In this document: one piece after another, positions 1 to 9,637 of the stretch | Layout of the letters: each line of letters starts with the position of its first letter | Numbering within the stretch: the stretch's first letter is position 1 | Assembly (NCBI RefSeq): GCF_900177295.1 | Contig: NZ_FWZX01000008.1 | Coordinates: 1 to 64,000 of the forward strand | Source of the DNA: Tistlia consotensis USBA 355 | GTDB taxonomy: Bacteria; Pseudomonadota; Alphaproteobacteria; Kiloniellales; DSM-21159 | Length of the DNA stretch: 64,000 nt | Direction: 5' to 3' | Notes under the pieces: generated by a model | Databases searched by the model: none | Told to the model about the DNA's origin: nothing | What the model saw: only the letters and a program-made list of their open reading frames with translations | Position numbers and translations under genes: made by a program

Positions 1-63
1 CGGCTGCACGAGCTGCTGCCGTGGGAGTGGAAGGCCTTGCGGGACGCCGCCAAGGCAGCCTGA
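1..63 (+). CDS. IS66-type transposase, C-terminal tail (partial)
   Basis: Twenty codons are in frame from the first base and end at TGA 61-63. The visible peptide contains LHELLPWEWKAL, which matches the conserved ending of IS66 DDE transposases (consensus around I-x-E-LLPW-x-W). The catalytic DDE core lies to the left of the window. The identification rests on this short motif, the following passenger ORF and the terminal repeat; a chance resemblance is possible because so little is visible. Confidence 0.5.
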   Translation, partial: RLHELLPWEWKALRDAAKAA

Positions 64-65
64 CG

Positions 66-305
66 ATGGCGGCACCCATCCTGGTGCTGACGATCGAGCG
101 CGTGGCCGAACTCCTGGGCGAAGACCTCGACTGGCTGTGGGACGTGGCCGGCGAGATGGAGCCCGAGGACGGCTGCCTCTGGGTCCACGGCGCCGACGAC
201 CAGCAGACCATCGCGTTCACGCCGGACAGCCTGGATCGTCTCAAAGAGCTGGTCGAGCACTACAAGGCCACCCCGCACCAACTCCGCCGCTACGAAAGCC
301 TCTGA
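66..305 (+). CDS. Small acidic hypothetical protein, likely IS66 passenger ORF
   Basis: The protein has 79 residues and starts at ATG 66, three bases after the transposase stop. It begins MAAPILVLTIERVAELLGED and is acidic, with no transmembrane segment and no catalytic motif I can name. From memory, similar short proteins (APILVLT...ED-W start, AFT in the middle) occur just behind IS66 transposases in alphaproteobacteria; I take it as a passenger of the element. The function is unknown. It ends only 25 bases before the inferred IS end. Confidence 0.6.
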   Translation: MAAPILVLTIERVAELLGEDLDWLWDVAGEMEPEDGCLWVHGADDQQTIAFTPDSLDRLKELVEHYKATPHQLRRYESL

Positions 306-330
306 CCCGCGGTCCTCACCGGACGGGTAC

Positions 331-3300
331 GGCGGCCCGGGCGCTGTCGCAGCAGCTGCCGCAGCTGCTCGGCGGCTTCGGGCTCTGGGGCGCCGTCGTC
401 GGTGCGGCCGTCGCGCTCGGCGGCGCCCTGATCACGACGATCTTCGACATCGGCTACAGCGCCAACGAGACCGACAACAAGCTGAAGGCCCTCGCCGATT
501 CGACGGGCCTGGTCACCGACCGCCAGCGGCGCCTCGACGGGGGCCTCGAGGAGACGCGCCAGGCGGTGATCCGCCTTGCCGAGGCCTACCAGCTGGCGGA
601 CAAGGCGCAGAAGGGCTTCGCCGCGACCGACCTGTCCGGGGCGCTGGGGCGCAGCCGGACCGCGATTGAGTCGGAGATCGTCAGCAACCTCTCGGCCCAG
701 CAGGAGGCGCTCAAGCAGCGTCTGTCGAGCTTCGGCGACACGCTGCGATCCGGACCGTTTACGATCCAGCAGGGCATGGCCGCGCGCTTCGGCATCCCGC
801 GGAAGATCATCGCCGACCTGCCGGTCACCGACGAGCAGGCGGCCAGCCTGACCGGCGCGATCGGCGCCTTCCTCGACCACAAGACGGTCGACAACGCCAA
901 GGCCGTCGCCGACGCGCTGAACAAGATCAACGCTGAGGCGAGCAAGATCTCGCCGGAGGTGGCGAAGCTTGCTCAGCAGGTCGGGGACGACTTCGACGCG
1001 ATCGCGCAAGACCAGCGCGCAATCGACGCTCTCAAGGAGCTGCGCCGGCAGATCCAGGATACCGGGACGGTCGCGGCGCAGTTCGCCAGCGACGAGGAGC
1101 GCCTCCTCCAGCGCAAGCTGAGCCTCGTCGGCGCCGACCCCGCGAAGGCTGCCGGCGAGATCGCCGCCCTGCAGAAGCGCCTCGAGCTGCAGAAGCAGCA
1201 GCAGGGAGCGCTGACCGCCGAGCAGGAAGCCGAGGTCGAGCGCGCCCGGCGCCTGGCCGAGGGCAACGTCCTGCTCGAGCAGCAGACCGGCCTGGTCCGG
1301 CAGGTCCGCCAGGCCGAGGACGACGGCGAGCTGCTGCAGCGCCGCCTCGAGCTGATCGGCGCCTCGAAGGTCGAGCGCGACGTCGAGCTCGCCCGCCTGC
1401 AGCAGCGCCAGGAGCTGGAGCGCCAGGGCATCCCGCTCGACGACGCCCGCGCCAGGAAGCTGGTCGAGCAGGCCGGGACGCTCGCCCGGCAGAACGACCT
1501 GGTCGAGTACCAGGTCAAGCTCGCCGAGAAGCTGGCCGGCGGCCAGGACAGCCTGACCATCCTGCAGCGCCAGTTCTCCCTGCTCGGCGCCGACCCGGTC
1601 GTGTCCGCCGGCGTGATCGCCCGCGAGCAGCAGCGCCTCGAGATCGTCCGCGAGATTGGCAGCGCCGATGACCAGCGCTCGCGCGACCTGATCGACCAGG
1701 CCGGCCGGATCGCCGAGCAGAACGCCCGCCTGACCATCCAGAAGGGCCTGGTCGAGGACATCCGGGCCGCCAACGACAACTTGCGGGTCCTCGAGGCCGA
1801 GCGCGACCTGGTCGGCGCCACCTCGATCGAGCGCGAGACGATCCTGGCGCAGCTGCGCACCGAGCTGGACCTCAAGAAGCGCGGCGTCGATCTCAGCTCC
1901 GCCGAGGCGCAGCAGCTGATCGCGCTCAACCGGGAGATCGCCGCCAAGGGCGTGCTGCTCGACCAGCAGAAGCAGTTCGTCGACAGCCTCTCGGACTCGA
2001 TCCGCCAGGCCTGGGAAGACGGCACCGGCGACGTCGACCTGGGGAACATCACCGACGCGCTTACCAAGGCCTTCAAGTCGGCCTGGTACTCGGCGATCAT
2101 CGACGCGCCGCTGCGCCAGCTCGCCGGCGCCGCCAGCAAGCCGCTGACCGAGGCGATCGGCGGCACGGGCACCGGCGGGCTCGGCAATCTCTCGCTCACC
2201 AAGATCGGCGACTGGCTCGGGCTGACCGGACACTCGTCGGCGGCCAACGACCTCTCGGCCTTCGGCGGCGCCGGCCCGACGATCGCCGGAACCGGAGTCG
2301 GGCAGTCGGCGGCGCTCGCCGCGAGCGGTCCGCTCGGCGGCGCTGGCACTCTGCCGGGAACCGTGACCGGCTCGAGCGGCGGTGCGACGGCGGCGGCGAC
2401 CGCCGCCCAGGCGACGCCGGGTGCCGCTTCCGGCCTGTCCTTCGGCCAGGCCTTCGGCGCGGCCGGATTCGGCTTGGGTGCATTCCAGGGCTTCCAGAGC
2501 GGCAACTACGCCCAGGGCGTGTCCAACCTGGTCGCCGCCGGGCTCATGTTCACGCCGGCGGCGCCGATCGCGCCGCTCGTCCCGATCGCCGGCAGCATCA
2601 TCGGCGGCTTCTTCGGCAACCACCATCCGACAGTCGGCCCGAACTCGGCCGCCACCGGTACGCTCTACGGCGGCCTTGCCGGGATCACCGACGCCGGCGC
2701 GGACAACGACGGCCACGTCGCCAACAGCGTCAACTTCCTCAAGCAGCTCGCCCAGGCGCTCGACCAGGTCGGCACGGCGGCCGGCAAGGCGCTGCCGCCC
2801 GTCGACGCGAACGTCAAGATCAACGAGAAGAGCGGCGAGATCCTGGTCACGATCGCCGACGAGACCCGGCGCTACACCGACGCGACCGAGGCGCAGCTCG
2901 ATTCGCTGAAGCGCCTCACCGAGCGCTATGGCGACCTCGACGGCGACATGGCCAAGGTCGTCGCTGGCGCCGGCAGCCTGGACGACGCTCTGCAGGGCCT
3001 GCAGACGATCGCCACGATCGATGCCCTGCCGACGTACTTCAAGGCGCAGACCGACCTGGAACGGCAGGTCACGGAGCTGACCGACCGCTACCAGGCGCTC
3101 ACGGATCAGGCCGAGAAGCTCGGCCTGTCGGAGCAGCGCCTTCAGCATATCCGCGAAGCCGAAGCCGCCCAGCTCGAGCAGCTCCGGACCGACTTCGAGG
3201 CGAGCATCCAGCGCCAGATCCTGGAGATCACCAACTCGGGCTCCGCCTCACTCGCCAGCCTGCAGGATGCCTTCGTCCAAACCCTGCACGACGCCGCAGC

Positions 3301-4507
3301 GGTCGGTGCCGACCTGGAGGCGGTCGAGCGGCTCTACGGCCTGAAGCGCCTCCAGGCGGTCCAGTCCTTCAGCGAGCAGCAGCTGCGGGCCCTGCAGTAC
3401 GGGACGCAGCTCGACCAGGCGCTCGCCGCCTACGAGACCGCCAGGCGGCGGATCCAGACGGCGGTCCAGGACATGGTCTCGCCGCTGCAGCAGTTCATCG
3501 ATGCAGCCGAGCAGTTCCGCGACTCGCTCGGCCGGATCTTCGACAGCCTCTTGACGAACAAGGAACTGTCGCCGCTCGCCGACCAGGAGCGCCGCGACGA
3601 GGCGCTGAAAGTTCTCAAGCAGACCATCGCCGACGCGGCCGGAGGCGACGTCACCGCGCTCGGCAACGTCCAGGCTGATGTCCAGTCGTTCCTGCAGGCC
3701 TCGAAGGACGTCAACGCGAGCACGCCGGCCTATCAGGCAGACTTCAAGCTCGCCCAGGATCTGGCGAACGGCCTGGGCGTCGAGCTCGAGCCACAGATCG
3801 ACGTCGCGCACCAGCAGCTCGACGTCCTGCAGCAGATCCTCGACCAGCTGCAGAACCCCCAGGTCGACACCGGCGCGCTCTCGTCCTTGCTGGCCGCCGC
3901 CGGGCTCAATCCCGCCCTGGCCGGCGGCCTGGTGTCCAGCCTGGCATCGGCCCAGCAGGCGATCGAGCGCGAGACGGCACACAGCAACCGCGACGCCCTG
4001 CAGCAGACCTATTCCGACCTGCTGCAGAAGCTGCGCCACGGCAGTCCGACCCAGGCCGACGCCGACGCCTGGTCGCGCGTCGCCGGCGAGCTGGACGCGA
4101 GCGGCGGCCTCGACCACGCCGGTATCGCGAAGGACGCCGGGGACTGGGAGCAGCGCGGCTTCAAGGTGTCGGGTTATGCCGAGGGCGGCGACCACCCGGG
4201 CGGACTCCGCATCGTCGGCGAGCGCGGCGCGGAGCTGGAGAACACGGGCCCGGCCCGCTACTTCTCGGCCCAGCAGACCTCGCAGATCTTCGCTGCCGGC
4301 ATCAGCCAGGCGGCGGCGGCCGACGCCGACATCAAGGCCCTGACCAAGGCGGTCGACCGGAACACCGCGCAGATGGTCGTGCTGATCGACGAGGTTCGAG
4401 GCCGCGGCGAGGATGCCAGGCGCCAGGCGAGCGATCTGGAGTCCGCGACCCGTCTGACCGGGCGCGAAATGAAAGCGGCCGCCAAGGCCGCGGGGGGCAG
4501 CCAGTGA
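331..4507 (+). pseudogene. Phage tail length tape measure protein, 5'-truncated by IS
   Basis: This very long alpha-helical frame (about 1390 residues) has the hallmarks of a tape measure protein, which fills the tail tube and sets tail length. It has a near-N-terminal ALSQQLPQLLGGFG block followed by a hydrophobic helix (363-440), long Gln/Glu/Arg-rich coiled coils, a Gly/Ala-rich hydrophobic segment (about 2150-2620) and more coiled coil. Four tandem 76-residue units lie at 1124-2035. The QLPQLL block normally has about 100 residues before it in this family; here the frame runs backward straight into the IS end at 330, with no ATG, GTG or TTG in the first stretch of phage sequence. I infer a broken gene. 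The TGA at 4505-4507 overlaps the next GTG start. Confidence 0.75.
1124..2035 (+). repeat. Four tandem 228-bp (76-residue) units inside the tape measure gene
   Basis: The codons for Leu-Val/Ile/Leu-Gly in the motif L-(V/I/L)-G-A-(D/S/T) start at 1124, 1352, 1580 and 1808, an exact spacing of 228 bp each time. Within each unit the pattern is LxGA...I..LQ.R.EL...(12-20)...A...A..N.L, mostly heptad-like. The DNA copies are diverged but keep length without a single-codon indel. Confidence 0.85.
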
Positions 4508-6222
4508 CCGGCGGCTCCGCGATCGCCGGCCTGGGCGAGCTGCCGCTCGGCAGCCCGGCGCTGCGCGCCGACCTGCCCGACCGCTACCTGCGGATGCTCC
4601 GAGATCCCGGCGCGATCGCGGTCTATCTCGCCCAGGTCACCGGGGTCCGCGCCGGCGGCGGGGACGGCGGCCTGGTCGCCGGCCTCGGCGAGTCGGGCCT
4701 GGGCGAGCCGGTCGTCGCCGGTGTCGGTCAGGCGCTCAGCAGGACCTTCCGCTGGGCGACGCTGCACAAGTCGATGCGGCCGGGCGACGGCCGCCTGCCC
4801 AACGGGTTCTGGGACGGGCTCATGGCGACCGGGCCGAAGCTGACCCGCGAGCTGCCGCTGACCCCCGAGGATTCCCGGCGCCTGCGCGAGTCCTTCGGCG
4901 AGCTCGAGCTCGGCGACGGCGACCGCACGCTCGATGCGCTGCTCGCCGCCTACAACATCGACGGCCGCGAGCTGTCGTTCCTCTTCGGGCCCTGGGACGG
5001 CGACCTCGAGGACTTCGCCGAGGTCGGCCGCGTGCTGATCGAGAGCCCGGTCACCGGCGGCGCGCGCGCCCTCCTGGAGTTCCGCGACGCGACCCTCGGC
5101 CTCGACCAGGTCGCCCAGCCGCTCACCTTCGCCGGCACCGGCGATGGCGAGGGCGGCGACGACCTCAAGGACAAGCCCCTGCCGCTCGCCAAGGGGACCG
5201 TGCGCTTCGTCTCGCCGCCGGTCGAGGATTCGGCGAGCGACATGCGCCGCGCCGCCGACCGCGCCTTCGAGCTGCTCGGCGCCTACGACGGCGCCAAGGC
5301 GCTGGACGTCGCCGGCGACTGGCCGAGCTATGCCGCCTTGAAGGCGGCGACGCGCGGAGTCGCCGGCAGCGGCGCGGACATCGAGGCCGGCGAGATCGGC
5401 ACCTGTCTCGCCGAGGGTTGGGTCCGGCCGGGCGGTCAGGTCTTCAACGCCCTGACGCTCGACATCCGCTGCGGCGCGACGACCCTTTCCGGCATGGCGC
5501 TGAGCGCGCTCGACGACGCCGGCTACGGCGAGACCGCGCGCGACAGCGCGAGCTGGCTCGAGATCGACTGGGGCGGCGGCGAGTCCGGCCTCTACGTCTC
5601 CAGCGACGAGCGACTGTCGACTGCCGACCTGCTCGACCGGATCACCGCCGCCGGCGACGCCTGGTGGGGCACCGATCGGCGCTCCCTGATCGTCGCCGGC
5701 CGGCTCTACGACCCGGACACGCTGACCGCGCACCTGACCTTGACCAGCTCGGACGTCGCGACCGCCAAGCGCGACCGGTACTACGCGCCGCGCAAGAGCC
5801 AGACCGTCACCTACGCGCGCTGCTACACGCCGCTGTCGGAGAACCAGATCGCGACCGGCGCGACCGATGTTCGGAAGACCTTCGCGCGCCAGGCGCTGCG
5901 CCAGGTCCAGCCGACCTTCGACACCATCGCGAGCCGCCATCCCCAGGCCTTCGACGCCGCCGCGATCGCCGGCCTCTTCGACAGCCAGGCCGATGCGCTC
6001 TCGCTGGCCCAGACCCGCGGCACGCTGTGGAGCCGCTGGTGGCGCTCCTGGTGGATCCTCGCCGGCCGGCGCGGCTTCGAAGCCAAGCTCGGCCGCTGCA
6101 TCGCCGTCGAGCACCCCGACCTCGGCCGCTACTCCGGCCGCAGGTTCCTCGTCGTCGGCGAGCAGCTGACCGGCAGCGCCGCCGCCATCCTCCTGCGCAT
6201 CGCGAGGCCGATCGAGAAGTGA
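4504..6222 (+). CDS. Phage tail protein, probable tail tip/baseplate component
   Basis: The protein has 572 residues and a GTG start at 4504 overlapping the tape-measure stop (GTGA). It follows the tape measure directly, where distal tail and hub proteins lie in siphovirus maps. The sequence is Gly/Ala/Asp-rich with many short beta-like stretches and a Trp-rich segment (LWSRWWRSWWILAGRRGF) near residue 510; no enzymatic motif or signal peptide is visible. I do not recognise a specific named family; the tail role is inferred from position and co-transcription. Its stop overlaps the next start in the same GTGA style. Confidence 0.65.
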   Translation: MTGGSAIAGLGELPLGSPALRADLPDRYLRMLRDPGAIAVYLAQVTGVRAGGGDGGLVAGLGESGLGEPVVAGVGQALSRTFRWATLHKSMRPGDGRLPNGFWDGLMATGPKLTRELPLTPEDSRRLRESFGELELGDGDRTLDALLAAYNIDGRELSFLFGPWDGDLEDFAEVGRVLIESPVTGGARALLEFRDATLGLDQVAQPLTFAGTGDGEGGDDLKDKPLPLAKGTVRFVSPPVEDSASDMRRAADRAFELLGAYDGAKALDVAGDWPSYAALKAATRGVAGSGADIEAGEIGTCLAEGWVRPGGQVFNALTLDIRCGATTLSGMALSALDDAGYGETARDSASWLEIDWGGGESGLYVSSDERLSTADLLDRITAAGDAWWGTDRRSLIVAGRLYDPDTLTAHLTLTSSDVATAKRDRYYAPRKSQTVTYARCYTPLSENQIATGATDVRKTFARQALRQVQPTFDTIASRHPQAFDAAAIAGLFDSQADALSLAQTRGTLWSRWWRSWWILAGRRGFEAKLGRCIAVEHPDLGRYSGRRFLVVGEQLTGSAAAILLRIARPIEK

Positions 6223-7010
6223 CCGCCAACCTCACCCGCGCCCTCTTCATCGGCGACGACCGGGTCGCCTCGGCCAGGTCGATCACGGCGACCAGCTGGG
6301 TCGGCAGCGACTATGCGCCCGCCAACGTCGCCAATCGCGTCCCGGCCTACCGCTGGGCGACGACCGACCCGCTGGCCGAGCTGACGATCGACTTCGGCGC
6401 CGACGTGGCGATCTCCGCCATCCTGGTCGAGCTCTATCGCGGGGAATGGCCGCTGCCGACCGGCGGGACCTTCCGCTTCCGCCTCGACCCGGACGGCGGA
6501 GCGGCCGGCGCCGGCGCACTGCTCGACCGGACGGTCGCGGCGGACCTGGTCGAGGGCTACGCCACGCACCTCGAGCTGCTCGATGCCGAGTACGCGGCCC
6601 GCTATCTCACGATCAAGCTCGGCCTGACCGGCGCCGATCGCTACGAGGTCGCCACGGCGATCGCCGGCACCTGGTGGCAGCCGCCGGACAACTACTCCTT
6701 CGGCGCTGTCGAGAAGCGGGTCGACCCCAGCGACCTCTCGATGCGCGCGGCCAGCGGGACGCTGCATCCGGACTATCGGCCCGGCTGGCGCTCCTGGAGC
6801 CTGCAGCTCGACCAGATGCCGGAGGACACCCGGGACTGGTTCCGCGATCTCCACCGCCAGCAGGGCCAACGCGGGCGCTTCGTCTTCTGCAAGGAGCCGG
6901 CCGCGGCCGCGACCGAGACTGCGGTCTGCCGCTTCGCCAGCGACCCCGCCTTCACCCGGAACCTGCCGCTCGCCTGGGACATCCCCGTCGAGATCGAGCA
7001 GCTCGTCTGA
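6219..7010 (+). CDS. Phage tail protein with discoidin-like beta-sandwich
   Basis: The protein has 263 residues, read from GTG 6219 overlapping the previous TGA. The first 150 residues (YAPANVANRVPAYRWATT, then LTIDFGADVAISAILVELYRG) resemble an F5/8 type C (discoidin) jelly-roll: an exposed Trp/Ala segment, an ItiDFG strand and a following strand pair. Such folds bind carbohydrate or other tail proteins. The C-terminal part (RPGWRSWSLQLDQM...W...L) looks like a conserved tail-protein module. Receptor binding is inference; placement between tail genes supports a structural role. Confidence 0.6.
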   Translation: MTANLTRALFIGDDRVASARSITATSWVGSDYAPANVANRVPAYRWATTDPLAELTIDFGADVAISAILVELYRGEWPLPTGGTFRFRLDPDGGAAGAGALLDRTVAADLVEGYATHLELLDAEYAARYLTIKLGLTGADRYEVATAIAGTWWQPPDNYSFGAVEKRVDPSDLSMRAASGTLHPDYRPGWRSWSLQLDQMPEDTRDWFRDLHRQQGQRGRFVFCKEPAAAATETAVCRFASDPAFTRNLPLAWDIPVEIEQLV

Positions 7011-7020
7011 GGAGCCACCG

Positions 7021-8133
7021 ATGACCGTCTTCGTGCTCGACAACGCCCGCAATCAGACCGACGCCAACGGCGCCCAGACCGACGCCTCGCTGGTCGACAT
7101 CGTCGAGGGCTACCGCCAGATCGTCCAGGCGGCCTATGTCGGCTTCCCGATCATGTGCGTCGAGGTCGACGACGTGAACGCCTGGAGCCACATCGAGGGC
7201 TTCGTCGGGCGGCTGCAGAGCGGGCCGAACCGCCTGGAGAAGGTACGGCTGATCTTCAGCGACACCGGCAGCTGGATCGCCTGGAACGGCAGCCCTGGCA
7301 TCATCTTCTCGACGCCGCTGAGCGAGCACTTCAACGGCTTCGACTGGATCGACACCGACGCGGCTGCGACGACCGAGGTCTACAAGATCGCCAGCGATCG
7401 GGCGCGCATCAATGCCGGCGGCACGATCGGCAGCCTGGGGACGGCACCCGTGGTCGGTGCGGAGATGCTGATCGAGGCAGGCGATACCGCCCTCACGTTG
7501 ACCCACAACGCCGCCGCGATCCTCTGCCCGGGCGAGAAGGACCTGCCGTTGGCACCGGGCGATCGCGCCCGCGTGCGCTATCTCGGCGGCTCGGTCTCGG
7601 AGGTCCTCGAGGTGCTGCCCGGCTCGCGCATGCACTCGATCTCGATTCCCGTCGCCAGCATCCTGCCGAGCCCTAACGGCGGCTGCGAGAGCCTGACCAA
7701 CGACAGTGCCGCCTCGACTGTCGCGACCCTCGAGTTCCTGCTCTTCTCGGCCTCGACGGCCAACCATGCCCAGGCCCAGCTGACCCTGCCGAAGAGCTAT
7801 ACCGGCGGCGACATCCTGGTCGAAGCGCTGCTCGCGTCGAACGGCAGCGGCAACGTCAAGGTCGACGTGCGCGCTGAGGCCGTCGGCGCAGGGGAGAGCC
7901 CGTCCGGCTGGGGCGATGCCGCGACGACGACCGTCGCCGTCGGCGCGACCGCCGGGGCGCAGAAGTCGACCGGCCGCCTGACCGTGACGCCGGCCGGCAC
8001 GCCGGCGGGCGGCGAGGAGCTCTTCGTCCAGGTCAAGCGAGACGCCGCCGACGGCACCGACACGGCCGCCGACAAGATGCGCCTCTACGCGATCATCGTG
8101 ACGATCCCCGTCAGCAAGGAAAGCGACGCCTGA
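7021..8133 (+). CDS. Phage tail/fibre structural protein
   Basis: The protein has 370 residues and starts at ATG 7021 with GAGG about 9 bases upstream. It has no signal peptide or membrane segment. The middle (GDTALTLTHNAAAILCPGEKD) and the Thr/Gly/Ala-rich C-terminal third resemble the beta-structured surface domains of tail fibre proteins (inference from composition). The stop at 8131-8133 overlaps the next ATG (TGATG), so it is translationally coupled to the LamG protein behind it. The specific family is not recognised. Confidence 0.55.
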   Translation: MTVFVLDNARNQTDANGAQTDASLVDIVEGYRQIVQAAYVGFPIMCVEVDDVNAWSHIEGFVGRLQSGPNRLEKVRLIFSDTGSWIAWNGSPGIIFSTPLSEHFNGFDWIDTDAAATTEVYKIASDRARINAGGTIGSLGTAPVVGAEMLIEAGDTALTLTHNAAAILCPGEKDLPLAPGDRARVRYLGGSVSEVLEVLPGSRMHSISIPVASILPSPNGGCESLTNDSAASTVATLEFLLFSASTANHAQAQLTLPKSYTGGDILVEALLASNGSGNVKVDVRAEAVGAGESPSGWGDAATTTVAVGATAGAQKSTGRLTVTPAGTPAGGEELFVQVKRDAADGTDTAADKMRLYAIIVTIPVSKESDA

Positions 8134-8858
8134 TGCGGCCCTATCGCCTGGCCGGCCGCCGCGCGAGCTACTTCGCGAACGCGGTCACGATCGACAACGC
8201 CTGGGCGTCGATCAGCGGCGGCTTCGGAACCAATCCCGCCTACTTTACCATTTCCTTCTGGCTGAAGATGCTGTCGGCGGACAGCACAGACCAGGCGCTG
8301 CTCTACACCTCCGGCGGCTCGTTCTTCCACCTCTACCGGGACTCGACGAACGCGCTGACCCTGACCATGGCGACGCCTGGGGGCACGATCATCTTCAACC
8401 AGGTCGCCGCCTATACCGGCTTCACGGTCGCCGCAGGCTGGCAGCACGTGATGATGGCGGTCGATCCCGGATCTACGGCCGAGTGCTACGTCAATAGCGT
8501 GGCCAGGAACCCCCCGTCCGTAGGCTCCGACGGCACGATCGCCTTCGACCGCGGGGACTTCCTGCTCGGCTCTTCGACGGTCGTCGGCGGTGCCAAGCTC
8601 CATGCCGACATCGCCGACTTCTGGCTCGACTTCTCCTGGCTGCCGCCCTCGACGGCCGCGAACCTCGCCAAGTTCCGCTCGTCGGGGGGCAAGCCGGTCA
8701 ACCTCGGCGCCAACGGCCAGCTGCCGACGGGGTCGGCGCCGAGGCTCTACCTCGCGGGGCCTGCCAGCGGCTTCCTGGACAACAAGGGGGCGCCCAGCCC
8801 CGACTTCACGCTCGTGTCCGGCAGCCTGGCGGATGCCGCCTCGAGCCCGAGCAGCTAG
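8133..8858 (+). CDS. LamG/concanavalin A-like lectin tail protein
   Basis: The protein has 241 residues. A single LamG-like jelly-roll covers roughly residues 12-180: FTISFWLKM is the typical first strand, then LYTSGGSFFHLYRD, GWQHVMMAVDPGS (the W-H-V/hydrophobic core strand), CYVNSV and IADFWLDFSWL. In phage tails this domain commonly binds host surface glycans, so this is the best receptor-binding candidate in the block. It carries no signal peptide, as expected of a virion protein. Confidence 0.7.
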   Translation: MRPYRLAGRRASYFANAVTIDNAWASISGGFGTNPAYFTISFWLKMLSADSTDQALLYTSGGSFFHLYRDSTNALTLTMATPGGTIIFNQVAAYTGFTVAAGWQHVMMAVDPGSTAECYVNSVARNPPSVGSDGTIAFDRGDFLLGSSTVVGGAKLHADIADFWLDFSWLPPSTAANLAKFRSSGGKPVNLGANGQLPTGSAPRLYLAGPASGFLDNKGAPSPDFTLVSGSLADAASSPSS

Positions 8859-8867
8859 GAACGCACC

Positions 8868-9482
8868 ATGCCCACCTATGCAGAGATCCTGCCCGGCCAG
8901 CCGATACGGGAGGTCGTGTTCGGCCGGGCCCTGCAGCCTGACGAGATCAAGCACATCGGCGGCCTGCCGACCCTGCGGCCCCTGGTCGTCGACCTGTCGG
9001 TTCCGTCGGGCTATCGGGGGATCGGCACCGACTACCAGGTTGCCGACGTCCAGGTGACCAAGGTCGCGGTGACCGAGGCGATCCCGCTCGCGGAGCAGGC
9101 GGACGCCAAGGCAGCGACAGCCCGCCGGATCGGCGCTGCCAAGATGGACGCCATCGTCATCGACTACAGCGAGCAGGAGCGGCTCACCTTCGCCAAGCAG
9201 CTTTCCGAGGCGCAGGCCTACGATCCGAACGCGACGGCACAGGAGAACGAGGCCTCCTGCCCGATGCTGGTGCAGCTTGCCGCCGCCAGGCCGGACATCG
9301 CGACGCTCGCCGACATGGTCGACCTGGTTCTCGCCAAGGACACTGCCTGGTCGTTGGCGGTCGGCGCGGTCCTGGGCGTCCAGCAGGGGTTCGAGAAGGC
9401 CTGCGAAGCCGCCAAGGCCGCCGCCGACCAGGCCGCGGTCGATGCGATCGACGTCACCACAGGCTGGCCTGGAGAAGCTTGA
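8868..9482 (+). CDS. Phage tail fibre-associated helical protein
   Basis: The protein has 204 residues and starts at ATG 8868 ten bases after the LamG gene. The N-terminal half is beta-like; the C-terminal half (SEQERLTFAKQLSEAQAYD, then LVQLAAARPDIATLADMVD and WSLAVGAVLGVQQGFEKA) matches the helical module often found at the end of tail-fibre/fibre-assembly proteins of alphaproteobacterial phages (E-A-x-Y, LAAARG-like, W..AVG..LG..Q). A chaperone or fibre-base role is inference. TGATG couples it to the next gene. Confidence 0.55.
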   Translation: MPTYAEILPGQPIREVVFGRALQPDEIKHIGGLPTLRPLVVDLSVPSGYRGIGTDYQVADVQVTKVAVTEAIPLAEQADAKAATARRIGAAKMDAIVIDYSEQERLTFAKQLSEAQAYDPNATAQENEASCPMLVQLAAARPDIATLADMVDLVLAKDTAWSLAVGAVLGVQQGFEKACEAAKAAADQAAVDAIDVTTGWPGEA

Positions 9483-9637
9483 TGATCCGCTGCATGAAGG
9501 CGCGCAGGCGCCCCGACGGCCGCCCGTTCGGCATCCCCGACAGCGCTCACGACTGGGCGGTCTTCCTGACCGGCCTCGCCTGGGGGGCGGGCCTGACCGC
9601 GCTGGCCGCGCTGGCCTTTGGTGTGCCGGCGCTGTGA
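9482..9637 (+). CDS. Small membrane protein in phage tail operon
   Basis: The protein has 51 residues and starts at ATG 9482, sharing bases with the previous TGA. It has a basic N-terminus (RCMKARRRPDGR) followed by one hydrophobic helix (WAVFLTGLAWGAGLTALAAL). The single-span positive-inside layout is compatible with a holin-like or other small phage membrane protein, but nothing proves this. It is tightly coupled to both neighbours (TGATG and GTGA overlaps), which supports it being a real gene. Confidence 0.55.
   Translation: MIRCMKARRRPDGRPFGIPDSAHDWAVFLTGLAWGAGLTALAALAFGVPAL

Larger units (their letters stand above)
1..330 (+). mobile_element. Right end of an IS66-family insertion sequence (partial)
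   Basis: The stretch holds the C-terminal tail of a transposase-like reading frame with the IS66-type ending LLPWEWK, a small passenger ORF, and then at 311-330 a sequence whose reverse complement begins GTACCCGTCCGGTGAGGACC. IS66 elements typically begin GTAA-G-CG followed by CCGG-like sequence, so this is a plausible terminal inverted repeat ending in GTAC at 330. From 331 onward the reading frame is phage tape measure, joined in mid-gene. The left end and the second target-site copy lie outside the window, so the 8-bp duplication (331-338 would be one copy) cannot be checked here. Confidence 0.6.

Noticed and set aside
290-3148. Long antisense frame (about 950 codons) opposite the tape measure
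   Set aside because: Composition is that of the reversed third-codon GC bias; no start site or motif. The plus-strand coiled-coil protein with exact repeats is the real gene.
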